Shown piece after piece: positions 45,341-56,269 of a DNA stretch of 64,000 nt; the stretch's first letter is position 1, and every line of letters begins with the position of its first letter. This DNA is from Lotus japonicus (Eukaryota; Streptophyta; Magnoliopsida; Fabales; Fabaceae): positions 37,897,127 through 37,961,126 of the forward strand of contig NC_080043.1 of assembly GCF_012489685.1 (NCBI RefSeq). The letters are read 5' to 3'. The notes beneath the pieces were generated by a model. The model was not told the origin of the DNA, made no database searches, and saw nothing but the letters and a program-made list of their open reading frames with translations. The position numbers and the translations under genes were made by a program.

Positions 45341-48041
45341 TCAGTTAAAGAGCCCTGGGTTTAGCCAATCCCTGAAAACAAAATAGAATATAGGTCATGT
45401 AAAGTCAACTATGACAGCATATATGAAAATCTACGGAAATAAATAAGTGCGTATTCGGATTAGAGCTGTCAAAATCGATTTTGGTAAAATTGATTATTGT
45501 AAAAGAGAGTTGAGAATGAAGTGATTTATGTTTGAATACGTTTATGGGGAAAGTGATTTCTATGAAGTAATGTTGCGGAATTCAGTTACAAAATTCCATA
45601 ATTGATAATGACTACTGCAGAAGCTACTCCCTCTAGCTTCTCCACAGAATTGTTTTTGACACTAAAATCAATTGTCTAAGTCAATAGTCAAGCATCTATA
45701 TAATCACCTAAAAGTGATTCTGGTCAATGAGAAGAGAATTGATTATATGGCTCCACATGAAACCAAACACACAAAATGTTGCAGGTAAAAGCACTTACTT
45801 GCTTAAGTCATCGAGGTGGTCGTCAAAATCTACAATGTTGTTCCATTTCTCAGATGAAATATAGTCTGATAAGACCAGATTTGCTGATGGCTCTTTGAGA
45901 GAGAATCTACTGTTCCCATCTGACGGAACCAACTTCCAGTTCTTAGATGCATCCCTAACATAAAGCTAAATCATAAGAAAAAGGCAATCGAGGTTAATGT
46001 AACTGGCAAAAAGATCGTTCTAGATCATATGGAGAAACATTTTTTTATATGGGGAAACCATATATAATAGCATAAACACTTACAATCAGGCTTAAATAAC
46101 GTTTAATTGATGGCTTTTTTTTCATTTATCAAGAAAATATAAGGAAGGGGAAAAAGAAGAAAGTGTATTCTGGAGACATCATAAAATTCAAAACAAGTAA
46201 CAAAAGGCATGGTATCTTTGTGATTAGTACAAATGATAGAAAAAGTCTTATAGTGGCCCGTGGTTGCATCCTTTATAATTAAGCAACGCATGTCAATCAC
46301 ACACCAAAGTTATTTTATTCTCTCACTCTTCAAATCAGATAGATTGATATGCTGCATGTGGCAAATAAAACAAAGGAAACTTTCAACTTTTGCTCGTGAC
46401 AGCAAGAGGGATGAAGCAAAATATTTGAGCCTTGTGATTTTTTAAATCTTGACCATCATCAGATTGAGGTCCATGATTTTACTACTAATACACATTCAAG
46501 ATGCTACCCCCCAATTTCAAGTTAAACTATTAGATACAGAAATTTTATCCAGTTTACAGAATAAGGAAACAAAATAAGCTCTAAAACTAAGATGCGGAAA
46601 CCAAATATATAAGCAAAAGAAGACTGCATAAGATACACATATTGTTATGAGTTCAAAGGTTTCCATGTTTCCATTGAGTTCAGTCCACTCATAGAAATCC
46701 CTTGCAGATTTATATTTTCTATATCTTCGATGATTTGATCAAACGTATTATTATAATCAAGAGAAATCCAAATAAAATCCATAGAGTTGGCAAACACTGT
46801 TTTCATATAGCAAATGATTAAAGCAGATGATGAATGCAGATTCCCTCACACTTATATTACTAACCTGCATCACAGCACCACGTTCCTTGCTCTTTTTCAA
46901 ACCTTCAAGCTTCTTATTATCTAACTGCGAAGAATTCAAAAGCGAACAAATAGATAGTAAGAAAACGACACAATTCCTAACAAAAAAATAGCAAAAATTT
47001 CAACACATACCAAGAGAATAGCAGCTTGGGGGAAGTAGCGGCAGGTATGGTCACCGATATTCTTCGCCACACCACCGAGCTCATGATCATCAAATCTCTC
47101 ATTCGCGTGAAAATACCCAACTATGTTCAACCCTTTAGCGGAAAAATATTCCTCTATCTATCCCACAAACAATAATTAAAACAAAGAATTTAAAAAATCA
47201 GAAAACTACAGAGAATCCAAAGTAAACAATAATCAACTGATACCCAACAGAAAAAAAAATGAAGCCCGTTGATTAAATTACATGTTAATTAAGAAAGTAC
47301 AAGTCTTCAAGCATTAATTTAACAATAACCAACTACAGAAAACCAAATTAAACAACAATCAACTGATACCCAACAGAAATTGATTAAATTGCTGTTACAT
47401 GTGTCTATGCATAATTCTACAATTTCCAATTAAGGAGAATCCAAAGTAAACAATCATCAACTGACACCCAAACATAAATTGATTAAATTTCATGTTACTT
47501 AAGAAAGCATATGGATTTATGCATAATTTTAGAATAATCAACTAACGAAAATCCAATGTCAACAGTAATAAACAGATATCCATCAGAAGGGGGTAACTGA
47601 TATCCAATGTGTTTATGCATAAATTTATAATAATAAGCTAAAGAGAATAGGTAAGCAGCAATCAACTGATACCCAGAAGAAGAAAAAAAATACCCAGTTC
47701 ATTAAACTGCATGTTATTTAAGAAAGCATGTGACTTTATGCATAATATCACAAATAACCATTTGGGTCAGAACTGAATAAGAGAGAGAGAGCATAAATAA
47801 AACCCTAAGAAAGAGAGAGAGGGAGGACCAGAATGAGGGAGATTTCCAATTGAGGGAGAAGAGCGATGTGAGAGTGGAAGAGAGGGACGGCATCGACGAT
47901 CTCGACGGTGGTGTCGTTGGAGGCGGAGACGCGGCCGATCAAGATGCCGTTGACAGCGGAGGTGGGGTGTTTGAGGGAGTGAAGGACGAGTTTGATGTAT
48001 GCCTTCTGTGCAACCTCGTACCTCAAATCGACGCTGCCCAT
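45341..48041 (-). CDS. EMC8/9: ER membrane protein complex subunit 8/9 homologue
   Basis: Five exons: 48041-47829, 47157-47011, 46924-46865, 45965-45799 and 45371-45341. All introns are GT-AG, phases agree, and the total is 618 nt (205 residues plus TGA), the size of plant EMC8/9 (about 208). Exon 1 encodes MGSVDLRYEVAQKAY, AVNGILIGR and the VDAVPLFHSHIALLP motif. Exon 2 has IVGYFHANERFDD and KNIGDH. Exon 3 encodes LDNKKLEGLKK. Exon 4 has KNWKLV and VLSDYISSEKW. Exon 5 ends DWLNPGLFN. The protein is an MPN-fold, catalytically dead member of the cytosolic cap of the EMC, which inserts tail-anchored and multipass proteins into the ER membrane. No disruption seen. The start is the first ATG with an immediate family match. 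Confidence 0.95.
47213..47765. repeat. Degenerate minisatellite in EMC8/9 intron 1
   Basis: About five imperfect copies of a ~100-125 bp unit containing CAACTGATACCCA, 'gattaaatt', 'aagaaagca' and TTTATGCATAAT. It fills most of the 671-bp first intron. Confidence 0.75.
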
Positions 48042-48200
48042 GCCTCAAGATTCAACAGAGCACAAGCTCAATTTACAGAGATGGTTCAGTTTCTGATGCT
48101 AGCTACGAAGTATCACACTGTTGCTGTTGGTATTAGGCTGGTCACTGTTTCTTGGGCTTGAGCCCAAATATGGCTCGTCTGGTCCAGGCCTGCGTTTACA
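48042..48200 (-). promoter_or_regulatory. EMC8/9 upstream region
   Basis: The sequence immediately 5' of the EMC8/9 ATG on the minus strand should contain its leader and promoter. I see no clear TATA box; TATA-less promoters are common for housekeeping genes. Confidence 0.35.
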
Positions 48201-48668
48201 TCTCCAGTGACAAAAAAAAACACATAAAATTGTCCAAAACGAGTAGGTTTTTTCGAGGATATCTCACAACCAATATTGTCATCAGAGATTGTATTAAAGT
48301 GGATAGGGGCTCTACCAACATATCTTTCTCCATACTCACCGGTTATAAATCAAACTCTGGACTAGATTTAAGGAGCCCAACTATTTACCTGCTGTGCTAG
48401 ATTTTGTTGGTAGAGTATAACATTTTGAAAGGAAATAAATATAGATTGGGTATTTCCAACCTCATAAATCAAAAATATCAAAGTGCTATCTCTGCAATAG
48501 AAGAAGGAAGGAAAAAAGATTAAGTTATATAAAGCAAAAAATTGCAAGGTAGTTGGCACTATGAAATCACTAATATCAAATAATAATCGATGCATATTTG
48601 TAACAACTATTCTCCGCGCACCTTTAAAATCACTTTCACTTCCAAATATCTCAATTAATATTAGAGTA
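48201..48668. other. Spacer, nothing recognised
   Basis: About 470 bp AT-rich sequence with no supported gene. Confidence 0.5.
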
Positions 48669-48678
48669 GAATATCAAA

Positions 48679-49090
48679 GGCTTAATTAAATTTTTGTCCC
48701 TAATCTTTACACCACTTTTAGGTTTAGTCTCTCGTCGGAGCAAGTGTGGAAGGTCGTCCCTAACCTTTATGGAATTGTTTGGTTTTAGTCCCTCCATACT
48801 CTTGTGAAAAGGGACAAGCTACTGGGTGTGCTGAGTATGCCCTATCCCCCTCCCCTATTCGCCCTACCTACAGATGATGCAGTGATGTCACCTTCGATGG
48901 AGATGGGTTCTTCCGATATTTCGGAGTACTCTCCCCTTTCACAAGAGTGTACCCCAGATTTACCAGGCACATTAGATGATGTGGCACATACACGTGGGAT
49001 CGCCGGAGCTCCGCCGTTGACCATGTCGGTCTTAGAGACTAAAACCAAACAATTCAATAAGAGTTAGGGACAACCTCCCACACTTAATTC
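48679..49090. mobile_element. Inverted-repeat sequence of the GGCTTAATT type
   Basis: The left end GGCTTAATTAAATTTTTGTC resembles termini of legume inverted-repeat elements. AGTGTGGAAGGTCGTCCCTA ... GGAATTGTTTGGTTTTAGTC (48748-48790) recurs inverted at about 49037-49082. Outer parts do not pair, so the right terminus is uncertain and no target duplication was found. Interior non-coding. Confidence 0.45.
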
Positions 49091-49256
49091 AACGAAAAAC
49101 AAAAATCAAAAGTCATGTAATCTCTAACTTTCACTTCCACATTATTTCTATTAATAACAATGAATATTTTAACATAAAACTTGGTTTATTATATGTGGTT
49201 CAACAAGTAAAAAGAAGAGTATACAATTTTAATTAACAGTAATACACAATTGAATA

Positions 49257-49382
49257 CACCCTCTGGTCATTATTATAAGCAAAAATTAACTTTTAGATTC
49301 ATTGAATAATAATGACCACATACATCATTTATTCAATGAATCTAAAAAATTGATTTTTACTTATAATTGTGACCGGAGTCCA
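49257..49382. mobile_element. Stowaway-like MITE, 126 bp
   Basis: Almost wholly a foldback: the left half (CTCTGGTCATTATTATAAGC ... TTTTAGATTCATTGAATAA) pairs with the right half. It is flanked by TA on both sides (49255-49256, 49383-49384). The CTCYGGTC terminus and TA duplication fit Stowaway/Tc1-mariner MITEs. Confidence 0.8.
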
Positions 49383-49384
49383 TA

Positions 49385-50600
49385 ATATCTGCACAAAGGT
49401 CAGAGAGAGAAATAATCACACGCGCTCCAAAATTGGCGGAGTAGCAATAAAAGTGTGCCAAAAAATCTAGGTGCGAAGAACATTCACTACTACTCACACA
49501 TGTGAAACAACATAATATAGTCTAAACATTAGAAATGAAGAAAAAAATTGTATCAAACTGTGAAGCAACCAATTATACCAATTATTATTGAAAAAGTTTG
49601 TTTAAGTTTGCTCGTATCGGCTTGAAGCGTGAGAATGCACATGATCACCATCATGTGCTTTAATTTTTTTTTATTAGAAAAATTGAGGGCGGTAAGAATC
49701 AAACTCTAGATCGCTTAACTGTTGGATTAGAGTTACATAAATGGTTTTATATAATTAATTCTAATAGCAAAACCTGAATTTTGAATATCTGCTCTTAGTT
49801 TCCCTTCTTCCCCATCAGTTATTGTGGGCAGCTTCTGAAATTCGCTTGCTGAAATCGTTTTTTTTTTCAAGTGAGTTGTGGAGGTTGGAAAGTGCACCAG
49901 AACTCTAAAGTTTAATATTTCTAAAATTCTAAATGCCAAAACTTTTAAAATTGATATGGATAGTTATAAGTTATAACAATTACTACAAGCTTTATCTTAA
50001 AATGACATTTGCATTTGATTATGGATTGAGCTTCGCATGCATCTCTGACCCATCATCTCAGATGTTGTTATCTTCCCTAAGTAAGAGCTTACCTGATTTC
50101 CTTCTCAGTTTTTAAACAATTTTCAAAACCTCTTTTTCAAAAAATAAAAATAAAAATTGTTTGAACAAAGTTTTACGAAGTTGAAATACACTTGCCTTGA
50201 AAACTAAAACTAAAATAGAAAGCGTCGTAAGATTTTTTGCATTTTGGGTTTGAATAATTTGAATAGTTAATTACATCTCTTTCACACTTCAATTCAATTT
50301 TTTTATGTGTTTGTGGAGTGAAAATAATTTCTTATTTGAGTAGAAACACAATTAATTTCTGTTCTATTCAATATTCAATTTTCTAGATGTATTTAAATAA
50401 GAAATTCCTGCCGGCGAGACTAAGCATTGGTAGTTTATTTATTGACAACCAAACCAATTAAGTTTGGCCTAGGCATCAAAACTCAAGGTGAACTAGAAAA
50501 GCAAATTAAACAGAACCAGTTCATGAGAGCTAACCAAAGATTTCACAAAACATATAGGCAAAGCTAAACCATATATACACAGAAAGAAACTGCTTTTTGA
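49385..50600. other. Spacer, nothing recognised
   Basis: About 1.2 kb downstream of the 2S albumin gene, AT-rich. Several TTTATT motifs near 50630-50662 (AATAAA on the minus strand) could serve the albumin transcript. Confidence 0.55.
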
Positions 50601-50725
50601 TAAACATGATCATACATATCAGTGATCATCTTTATTATTTTCTTTATTACATATGCACGTTTAGCTTGCTAGATAGCTTAATTTGTAGGATAAGCTATCA
50701 TTTACAGGTGACTATTCGTTTCTTT

Positions 50726-51166
50726 CTAGTTGTCGAACTCGCATCCGAAGAGGGGAGGCATCCCGCACGAGATAGGCAAAAACAACAACTCTTTCTTGAA
50801 GTCTTTAATCTGTTCTTTCCCTTCCAATTCCTCGCTCTGCCTGTTCATGATCTTGTTCAACGCACGGCACTTGCATTCCTGCGAATCAAGGTCTCTCAGA
50901 GAGTTGCAGCACTGCTTCCACTGATCAGCACGTTCTTCTTCTTCATCTTCCCCTTCGGATCGGCGAATCTTGTAGTGGATTCCTCGCATCTTCAGATGAT
51001 CCTGATCTTCGTCTTGCTCGATCCTCTGCATGATGTGCTTCTCGCAGGGCTTCAGGTTAACCTTCTTGCAGCTCTCTTCCTCCTTCCATGAGGCGGTGGC
51101 AGTGGCGGTATGGGCAACCACCACCAGAAGCAGAGCGGCAAGTAGAAAAACTTTGAGACCGGCCAT
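50726..51166 (-). CDS. 2S albumin seed storage protein (delta-conglutin type)
   Basis: 146 residues, single exon, start at the first ATG. Residues 1 to about 26 are a signal peptide (KVFLLAALLLVVVAHTATATA). The mature part has the eight-cysteine 2S albumin pattern: C33 and C42 in the small-chain region (SCKKVNLKPC), then QCC, the CKC in QECKCRAL, and two more in ISCGMPPLFGC. A Glu/Asp-rich segment (SEGEDEEEERADQW) between the second and third cysteines is where proteolytic processing into small and large chains occurs in this family. The protein is made in seeds, enters the ER and is stored in protein vacuoles as a nitrogen and sulphur reserve. Related legume proteins include known food allergens. 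Intact as read. Confidence 0.93.
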   Translation of the reverse strand: MAGLKVFLLAALLLVVVAHTATATASWKEEESCKKVNLKPCEKHIMQRIEQDEDQDHLKMRGIHYKIRRSEGEDEEEERADQWKQCCNSLRDLDSQECKCRALNKIMNRQSEELEGKEQIKDFKKELLFLPISCGMPPLFGCEFDN

Positions 51167-51430
51167 TTCAGTTGCTATGTTATCTCACTCTGGTTTTGGT
51201 TGTGGAGGGTGTTTATGGTGGAGGGGCATTTATTGAGGAATTGGGGTGGTGCATGTGAGATACGTGGATGGGTTGGTTCTTGGTGTTTTGATGGTGTGGC
51301 TATGTTTGCATCGATGCTTCTTTCTGTGCTTACACGTCACTGTTTCATGCATTGTCTACTGCTTTGGTGTGCATGGTTTGGTTCTCCACGGCCAGTTGGA
51401 ATATAGAATATTTGTCTTGTGCATATTAGA
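51167..51430 (-). promoter_or_regulatory. 2S albumin promoter with RY motifs
   Basis: Upstream of the ATG on the minus strand: a TATA-like AATAAATG at about 51227-51234, and RY-type CATGCA or its complement at 51250-51255, 51346-51351 and 51370-51375. An ACGT-containing CACGTCA lies near 51333-51340. RY and ACGT motifs are the usual binding sites of B3 (ABI3/FUS3/LEC2) and bZIP factors in seed storage genes. Function is inferred from these motifs and the gene they precede. Confidence 0.65.
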
Positions 51431-51896
51431 AATTGGAAGTGTGGGTTTTTGTTTATCAATGATATTCCATAGTGGTGCATAATTATGGTGCTCACTGGGC
51501 AAGTTTCAAACCGGTCCACCGGTGGACCAGGGGTCAAAATAGTAATTTACAAATAAAATATATAAAAAAATTAAATTCTAAAAAAAAAACCATCCGCTTC
51601 TCGAAACAACACCGCCACCTCAAACCAGAGCCCACCACCTCAAACAACACTGCCACACTCCAAGAAATCCACCTGCTTCTCGGGAAATCTCACTGACTCC
51701 GTCGTCGACCTCCGCCTCGGCAAACTCGCCTCCCGAAGCAACAAATCTCACAGGTCCTCTGTAAGATCAAGATTTGGTCATGTGGTACAACTCTATATTT
51801 TGATGATAACAAGTATTTATTTGTGGATGAACAATTATGGTACTCTAACGTTTGTCTTGAGTGTTTTGACAAACAGGTTCTGACTTTGATACCAAT

Positions 51897-53096
51897 TGAA
51901 GGTGTGAAAAACGAATAGAAGGGGGGGGGGGGTTGAATAGTGTTTTGAATATAAAAACTTTCCCCTTAAGATTTAAAGTAAATCTTTTCGGTTTATCTGA
52001 GATAGATGGTGCAGCGGATAAAGATAGAGAGAAGAGAAGAGCACACAAGTATTTTATCCTGGTTCACTTGATAAATCCCTCAAGCTAATCCAGTCCACCC
52101 GTTAAGGTGATTTCTTCCTTCTTAGAATGAAGGCAATCCACTAATCAGATAATTGTTACAACTGCACTTGAAACCTACAAGTGACTAACAATACACTGAC
52201 TTAACTCACACTAAGATTCACTCTCTTAGTCTTCTCAAGGATACTGACCTAACTGGTCCCTTAAGGAATTACCACTAAGATACACAGATCCTAGTCTTCT
52301 TAAGGATACTGACCTACCCGGTCCCTTAAGGAAAATCAAACAACTGTTTGAGGTTGGTGTTTACAAAGGTTTGCTTCTGAATAAGCTGAGTGTAAACTAA
52401 ATAAGAACAGATGAAGAAAGTAGAGGCTAGAATCTTTTCTTGTATTGCAGCTCTTGGTTTCTCTCTCTTCTTTCTTCTTTTCTTCAGTCTTAAATAGTCC
52501 AAGGTGCAAAGGATATTTCTGTTGAGAGAATGTGACCGTTGGAGGGCATTTCTGGAACTTCCAGAACCTGCTGTGGCTGAACCTTGGTAGGTAGGCTTGT
52601 CAGAATAGTACACTGCTCTTGTACTACTTGATAGAGACATTTGCCTTTAACCATTTACTTCTGATCTGACGACGCTTCATGTTGGAACTTGTGAAGCTTG
52701 GAGATCAGAGTCAGAGGGAAGCTTGGATCCTCTGACCTTCGTAACTTCAGAGCTTCTGGTCCTTCAGAGCTTCTGGAACTTCAGAGCTTCTGGACCTTCA
52801 GAGCCTCTGGTCCTTCATACTGCTTGATCAAAGACAACGCCTTTGTCTCTTTCACCTTTTTGTTTCCTTCATGTGTCATCTTTAAGGAATCAAGGATACA
52901 CGTAGCGGAATCACGATCAGTAATTTTCTCATATTCTTCATATGAAATGGCACTTTGCAGAATAGCTCTTGATCTGTGATGATCTCTGAACTCCTTCTTT
53001 TGATCTTCACTCATCTTCTCCCTTGGGATCTTTACACCATGTTTATCAACAGGAGGGGTGTAGCCATCAACAACAAAATCCCAGAGATCGGGATCA
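51897..53096 (-). repeat. Inverted segment: 5' LTR part, primer site and gag N-terminus
   Basis: On the minus strand, 53096-52820 encodes DPDLWDFVVDGYTPP, then MSEDQKKEFRDHHRSRAIL and ...KETKALSLIKQYE, the N-terminal part of Copia gag. It then runs straight into LTR sequence (52818-51897), which ends TTCACACCTTCA followed by the primer-site start TGGTATCA (complement at 51887-51894). The turn-over point is TGATACCA, which occurs both in the LTR (about 55274) and as the complement of the primer site. Confidence 0.85.
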
Positions 53097-53097
53097 A

Positions 53098-54365
53098 AGG
53101 GTCATCAGAAGTCTTCCTGAAAGCTGGATGCCTTTAGTGACTTCAATAGAGCTTACAAGAGATGTTGAGCATATGAGTTTAGAAGAACTCATCAGCATAC
53201 TGAAATGTCATGAGCTGAAGCGCTCAAAGATGCAAGATCTGAGGAAGAAATCTATAGCCTTGAAATCCAAATATGAGAAGGCTAAATCTGAGAAGTCAAA
53301 AGCTCTCCAAGCTGAAGCAGAAGAATCTGAAGAAGCATCAAAAGATTCTGATGAAGATGAGCTGACTCTGATATCTAGAAAGCTCAACTGCATCTGGAAG
53401 CACAGGCAGAGCAAATACAAAGGCTCATCAAAGGACAAAAAGTCAAAGAAGCATTTCAAACCAAAGAAAAGTCTGATGGTGACTTTTGATGAATCAGAGT
53501 CAGAGGATGTTGACTCTGATGGTGAAGTTCAAGGACTCATGGCTATTGTCAAAGACAAAGAAGCAGAGTCAAAAGATGCAACTAACTCTGAATCTGCATC
53601 AGAGGAAGAGCCAGACTCTGACGATGAAAATGAGGTATTTGCTTCTTTCTCAACTTCTGAACTTAAAGATGCTTTGTATGAAATTATGGATAAATATAAC
53701 TCTCTCTTGACTAAGCATAAAAAGTTGAAAAAAAATTTCTCTTCTGCCTCTGAAACCTCTGTTGAACATGAGAAAAAGATTTCTGAATTAAATGTGAGTA
53801 ATCATGCTTTAGTTAACTCTAACTCTGTGCTCAAAAATCAAATTATTAAGTTAGAAGAAGTTATTGCTTATGATGCCTCTGATAGTAAGAATGAATCTAA
53901 ATATGAAAAATCTTTTCAAAGATTCCTGGCTAAAAGCGTAGTCAGAAGCTTAATGGCTTTCAATGATCTATGGCGTAAGCAGAAATGGAATATATGGCAT
54001 TGGTTATTCTAATCCTTCTGAAGTTGCTCCATCATCTCTTAAGAAAGGAACTTTCTCTATGTCAAAATATCATGCTCAAATTCCTTTATATTATCCTGTT
54101 GAAAGACCCAAAGTTGTCAGAACTTCTGGGTTAACTAACAAGAAAGGACCCAGAAAGTGGGTACCTAGGGATAAGATTATATATGTTGCAGATATCTTCA
54201 ATAGGTTCATCGAAACTCCAACCATGGAACCTGGACAGTGGATGCAGGCAACACATGACGGGAGAAAGGCATATGTCCCAAGATCCAAAACTTGAACCTG
54301 AAGGTGAAGTTTATCTTGGAGGAATCAGTAGAGTAAGATCTGGTCATCGAATCATTGGTTTTTGA
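53098..54365 (+). pseudogene. Copia gag C-terminal part and protease start
   Basis: From RVIRSLPESW through SLEELISILKCHEL, then a Lys/Glu/Ser/Asp-rich region with repeated 'SESEDVDSDG/SASEEEPDSDD' and a coiled-coil-like stretch to about 54000. A frame change follows with GPRKWVPRDKIIYVAD, then the protease active-site region WNLDSGCRQHMTG at about 54225-54265 in yet another frame. The zinc knuckle expected between coiled coil and protease is not visible. No integrase or RT follows: 54370-55130 is 3' sequence up to the polypurine tract. In this family gag forms the particle; this copy cannot. Confidence 0.8.
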
Positions 54366-54369
54366 TAAG

Positions 54370-55133
54370 AACCCCTCTGCTGATATTCTGAATCTATTCA
54401 TGTTAGAATTAATGATAAGCTTGACTCTGACAAGTCAAAGCTAGCTGAAAAAGTTTGCAGAGATGAGCATGACTGTTTCAGAAAGAAACAAAGACTCAGA
54501 ACTTGATAAACCAATTGCAACAACATCAGAAGATTCTACTACAACTTCTGACTTGCGTCATCAGAAGAAGAGTAGGTTCATAGCTTCTCATTCTGAAGTA
54601 TCTGAAGATGAAATTTTGTCCAGAATGGAGATGTCACCAGAACCACACTTCTGCTCTCATCAGAAGATATACTAATCAGAAGCCAAGTATCACTTGGTAT
54701 TCCTTATGAGGGGGAGTATTTCGTCTTATGCTCTTACTATTTTTTTTTCCACCTTCATTCTTTTTTCTTATGACAAAAAAGGGGAGAACTAATAGTATCT
54801 TGACAACTCCCTTATGTGATCAATTTATATGCTCTGACGATACATTCTGATTGATGTCATCTCCTTCAATGCTATGATACATCTTATGACTCAATTAACT
54901 CTGATCACATACTTCAATATAGCTCAGAATCTAGATACTTCGAACGTGGTTGATATTAAGTATTAGATTCAGGGGGAGCTTAGCTCAGAATCAAGCTCGA
55001 GTCTTGGATTCAGACGGAGCAAGATAAACTATACACATCAGGATAAGTTTTAACTCTGATACCTTATACTCTGAGTGTATTCAGTTTATTTGTTTAGAGT
55101 TGTTCATCAAAATACATGGTTTTGTCATCATCA
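54370..55133. other. Copia remnant between protease and polypurine tract
   Basis: Contains 'gaatctattcatgttagaat'-type remnants and Ser/Thr/Glu-rich short frames (54463-54675), but none of the integrase, RT or RNase H motifs. 'gggggag' purine tracts occur at 54711 and 54972, and the functional one sits at 55134. Confidence 0.6.
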
Positions 55134-55146
55134 AAAAGGGGGAGAT
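55134..55146 (+). other. Polypurine tract of the second Copia element
   Basis: AAAAAGGGGGAGAT-like tract directly before the TGTAAG start of the right LTR. Confidence 0.8.
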
Positions 55147-56269
55147 TGTAAGATCAAGATTTGGTCATGTGGTACAACTCTATATTTTGATGATAACAAG
55201 TATTTATTTGTGGATGAACAATTATGGTACTCTAACGTTTGTCTTGAGTGTTTTGACAAACAGGTTCTGATTCTGATACCAGAAGATATATTCATCAGAA
55301 GATCTGAGGATCAGAAGATCTGAAGATCAGAAGTTCTGAAGATCAGAAGATCTGAAGGACCAGAGGCTCTGAAGGTCCAGAAGCTCTGAAGTTCCAGAAG
55401 CTCTGAAGGATCAGAAGCTCTGAAGTTACGAAGGTCAGAGGATGCAAGCTTCCCTCTGACTCTGATCACCAAGCTTCACAAGTTCCAACATGAAGCGTCG
55501 TCATATCAGAAGTAAATGGTTAAAGGAAAATGTCTCTATCAAGTAGTACAAGAGCAGTGTACTATTCTGACAAGCCTACCTACCAAGGTTCAGCCACAGC
55601 AGGTTCTGGAAGTTCCAGAAATGCCCTCCAACGGTCATATTCTCTCAACAGAAATATCCTTTGCACCTTGACTATTTAAGGCTGAAGAAAAGAAGAAAGA
55701 AGAGAGAGAGAAACCAAGAGCTGCAATACAAGAAAAGATTCTAGCCTCTACTTTCTTCATCTGTTCTTATTTAGTTTACACTCAGCTTATTCAGAAGCAA
55801 ACCTTTGTAAACACCAACCTCATACAATTGTTTGATTTTCCTTAAGGGACCGGGTAGGTCAGTATCCTTAAGAAGACTAGGATCTATGTATCTTAGTGGT
55901 GATTCCTTAAGGGACCAGTTAGGTCAGTATCCTTGAGAAGACTAAGAGAGTGAATCTTAGTGTGAGCTAAGTCAGTGTATTGTTAGTCACTTGTAGGTTT
56001 CAAGTGCAGTTGTAACAATTATCTGATTAGTGGATTGTCTTCATTCTAAGAAAGAAGAAATCACCTTATCGGGTGGACTGGATTAGCTTGAGGGATTTAT
56101 CAAGTGAACCAGGATAAAATACTTGTGTGCTCTTCTCTTCTCTCTATCTTTATCCGTTGCACCATCTATCTTAGATAAACCAAAAAGATTTACTTTAAAT
56201 CTTAAGGGGAAAGTTTTTATATTCAAAACACTATTCAACCCCCCCTTCTTGTCGTTTTTCACACCTTCA
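55147..56269 (+). repeat. Right LTR of the second Copia element
   Basis: 1123 bp, from TGTAAGATCAAG to TTTTTCACACCTTCA. It contains a purine-rich array of CAGAAG/TCTGAAG units (55290-55445). Same family as 34270-35433. Confidence 0.93.

Larger units (their letters stand above)
51760..56269 (+). mobile_element. Copia element with folded-back 5' LTR and gag
   Basis: Bounded by TCCTC at 51755-51759 and 56270-56274. The right LTR (55147-56269) is intact. On the left only the first ~135 bp of the LTR (51760-51894) are in direct orientation. The sequence then turns over: 51897-52818 is the LTR end part in inverted orientation, 52819-53096 is the gag N-terminal region on the minus strand, and from about 53098 gag continues on the plus strand. 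Integrase, RT and RNase H are absent. It belongs to the same family as the solo LTR at 34270. Confidence 0.88.

Noticed and set aside
47850..48161. 103-residue plus-strand frame over EMC8/9 exon 1
   Set aside because: Antisense shadow of exon 1; the minus strand matches the EMC8/9 family across five exons.
50597..51091. 164-residue plus-strand frame over the 2S albumin
   Set aside because: Antisense shadow; the minus frame has the full eight-cysteine pattern and signal peptide.
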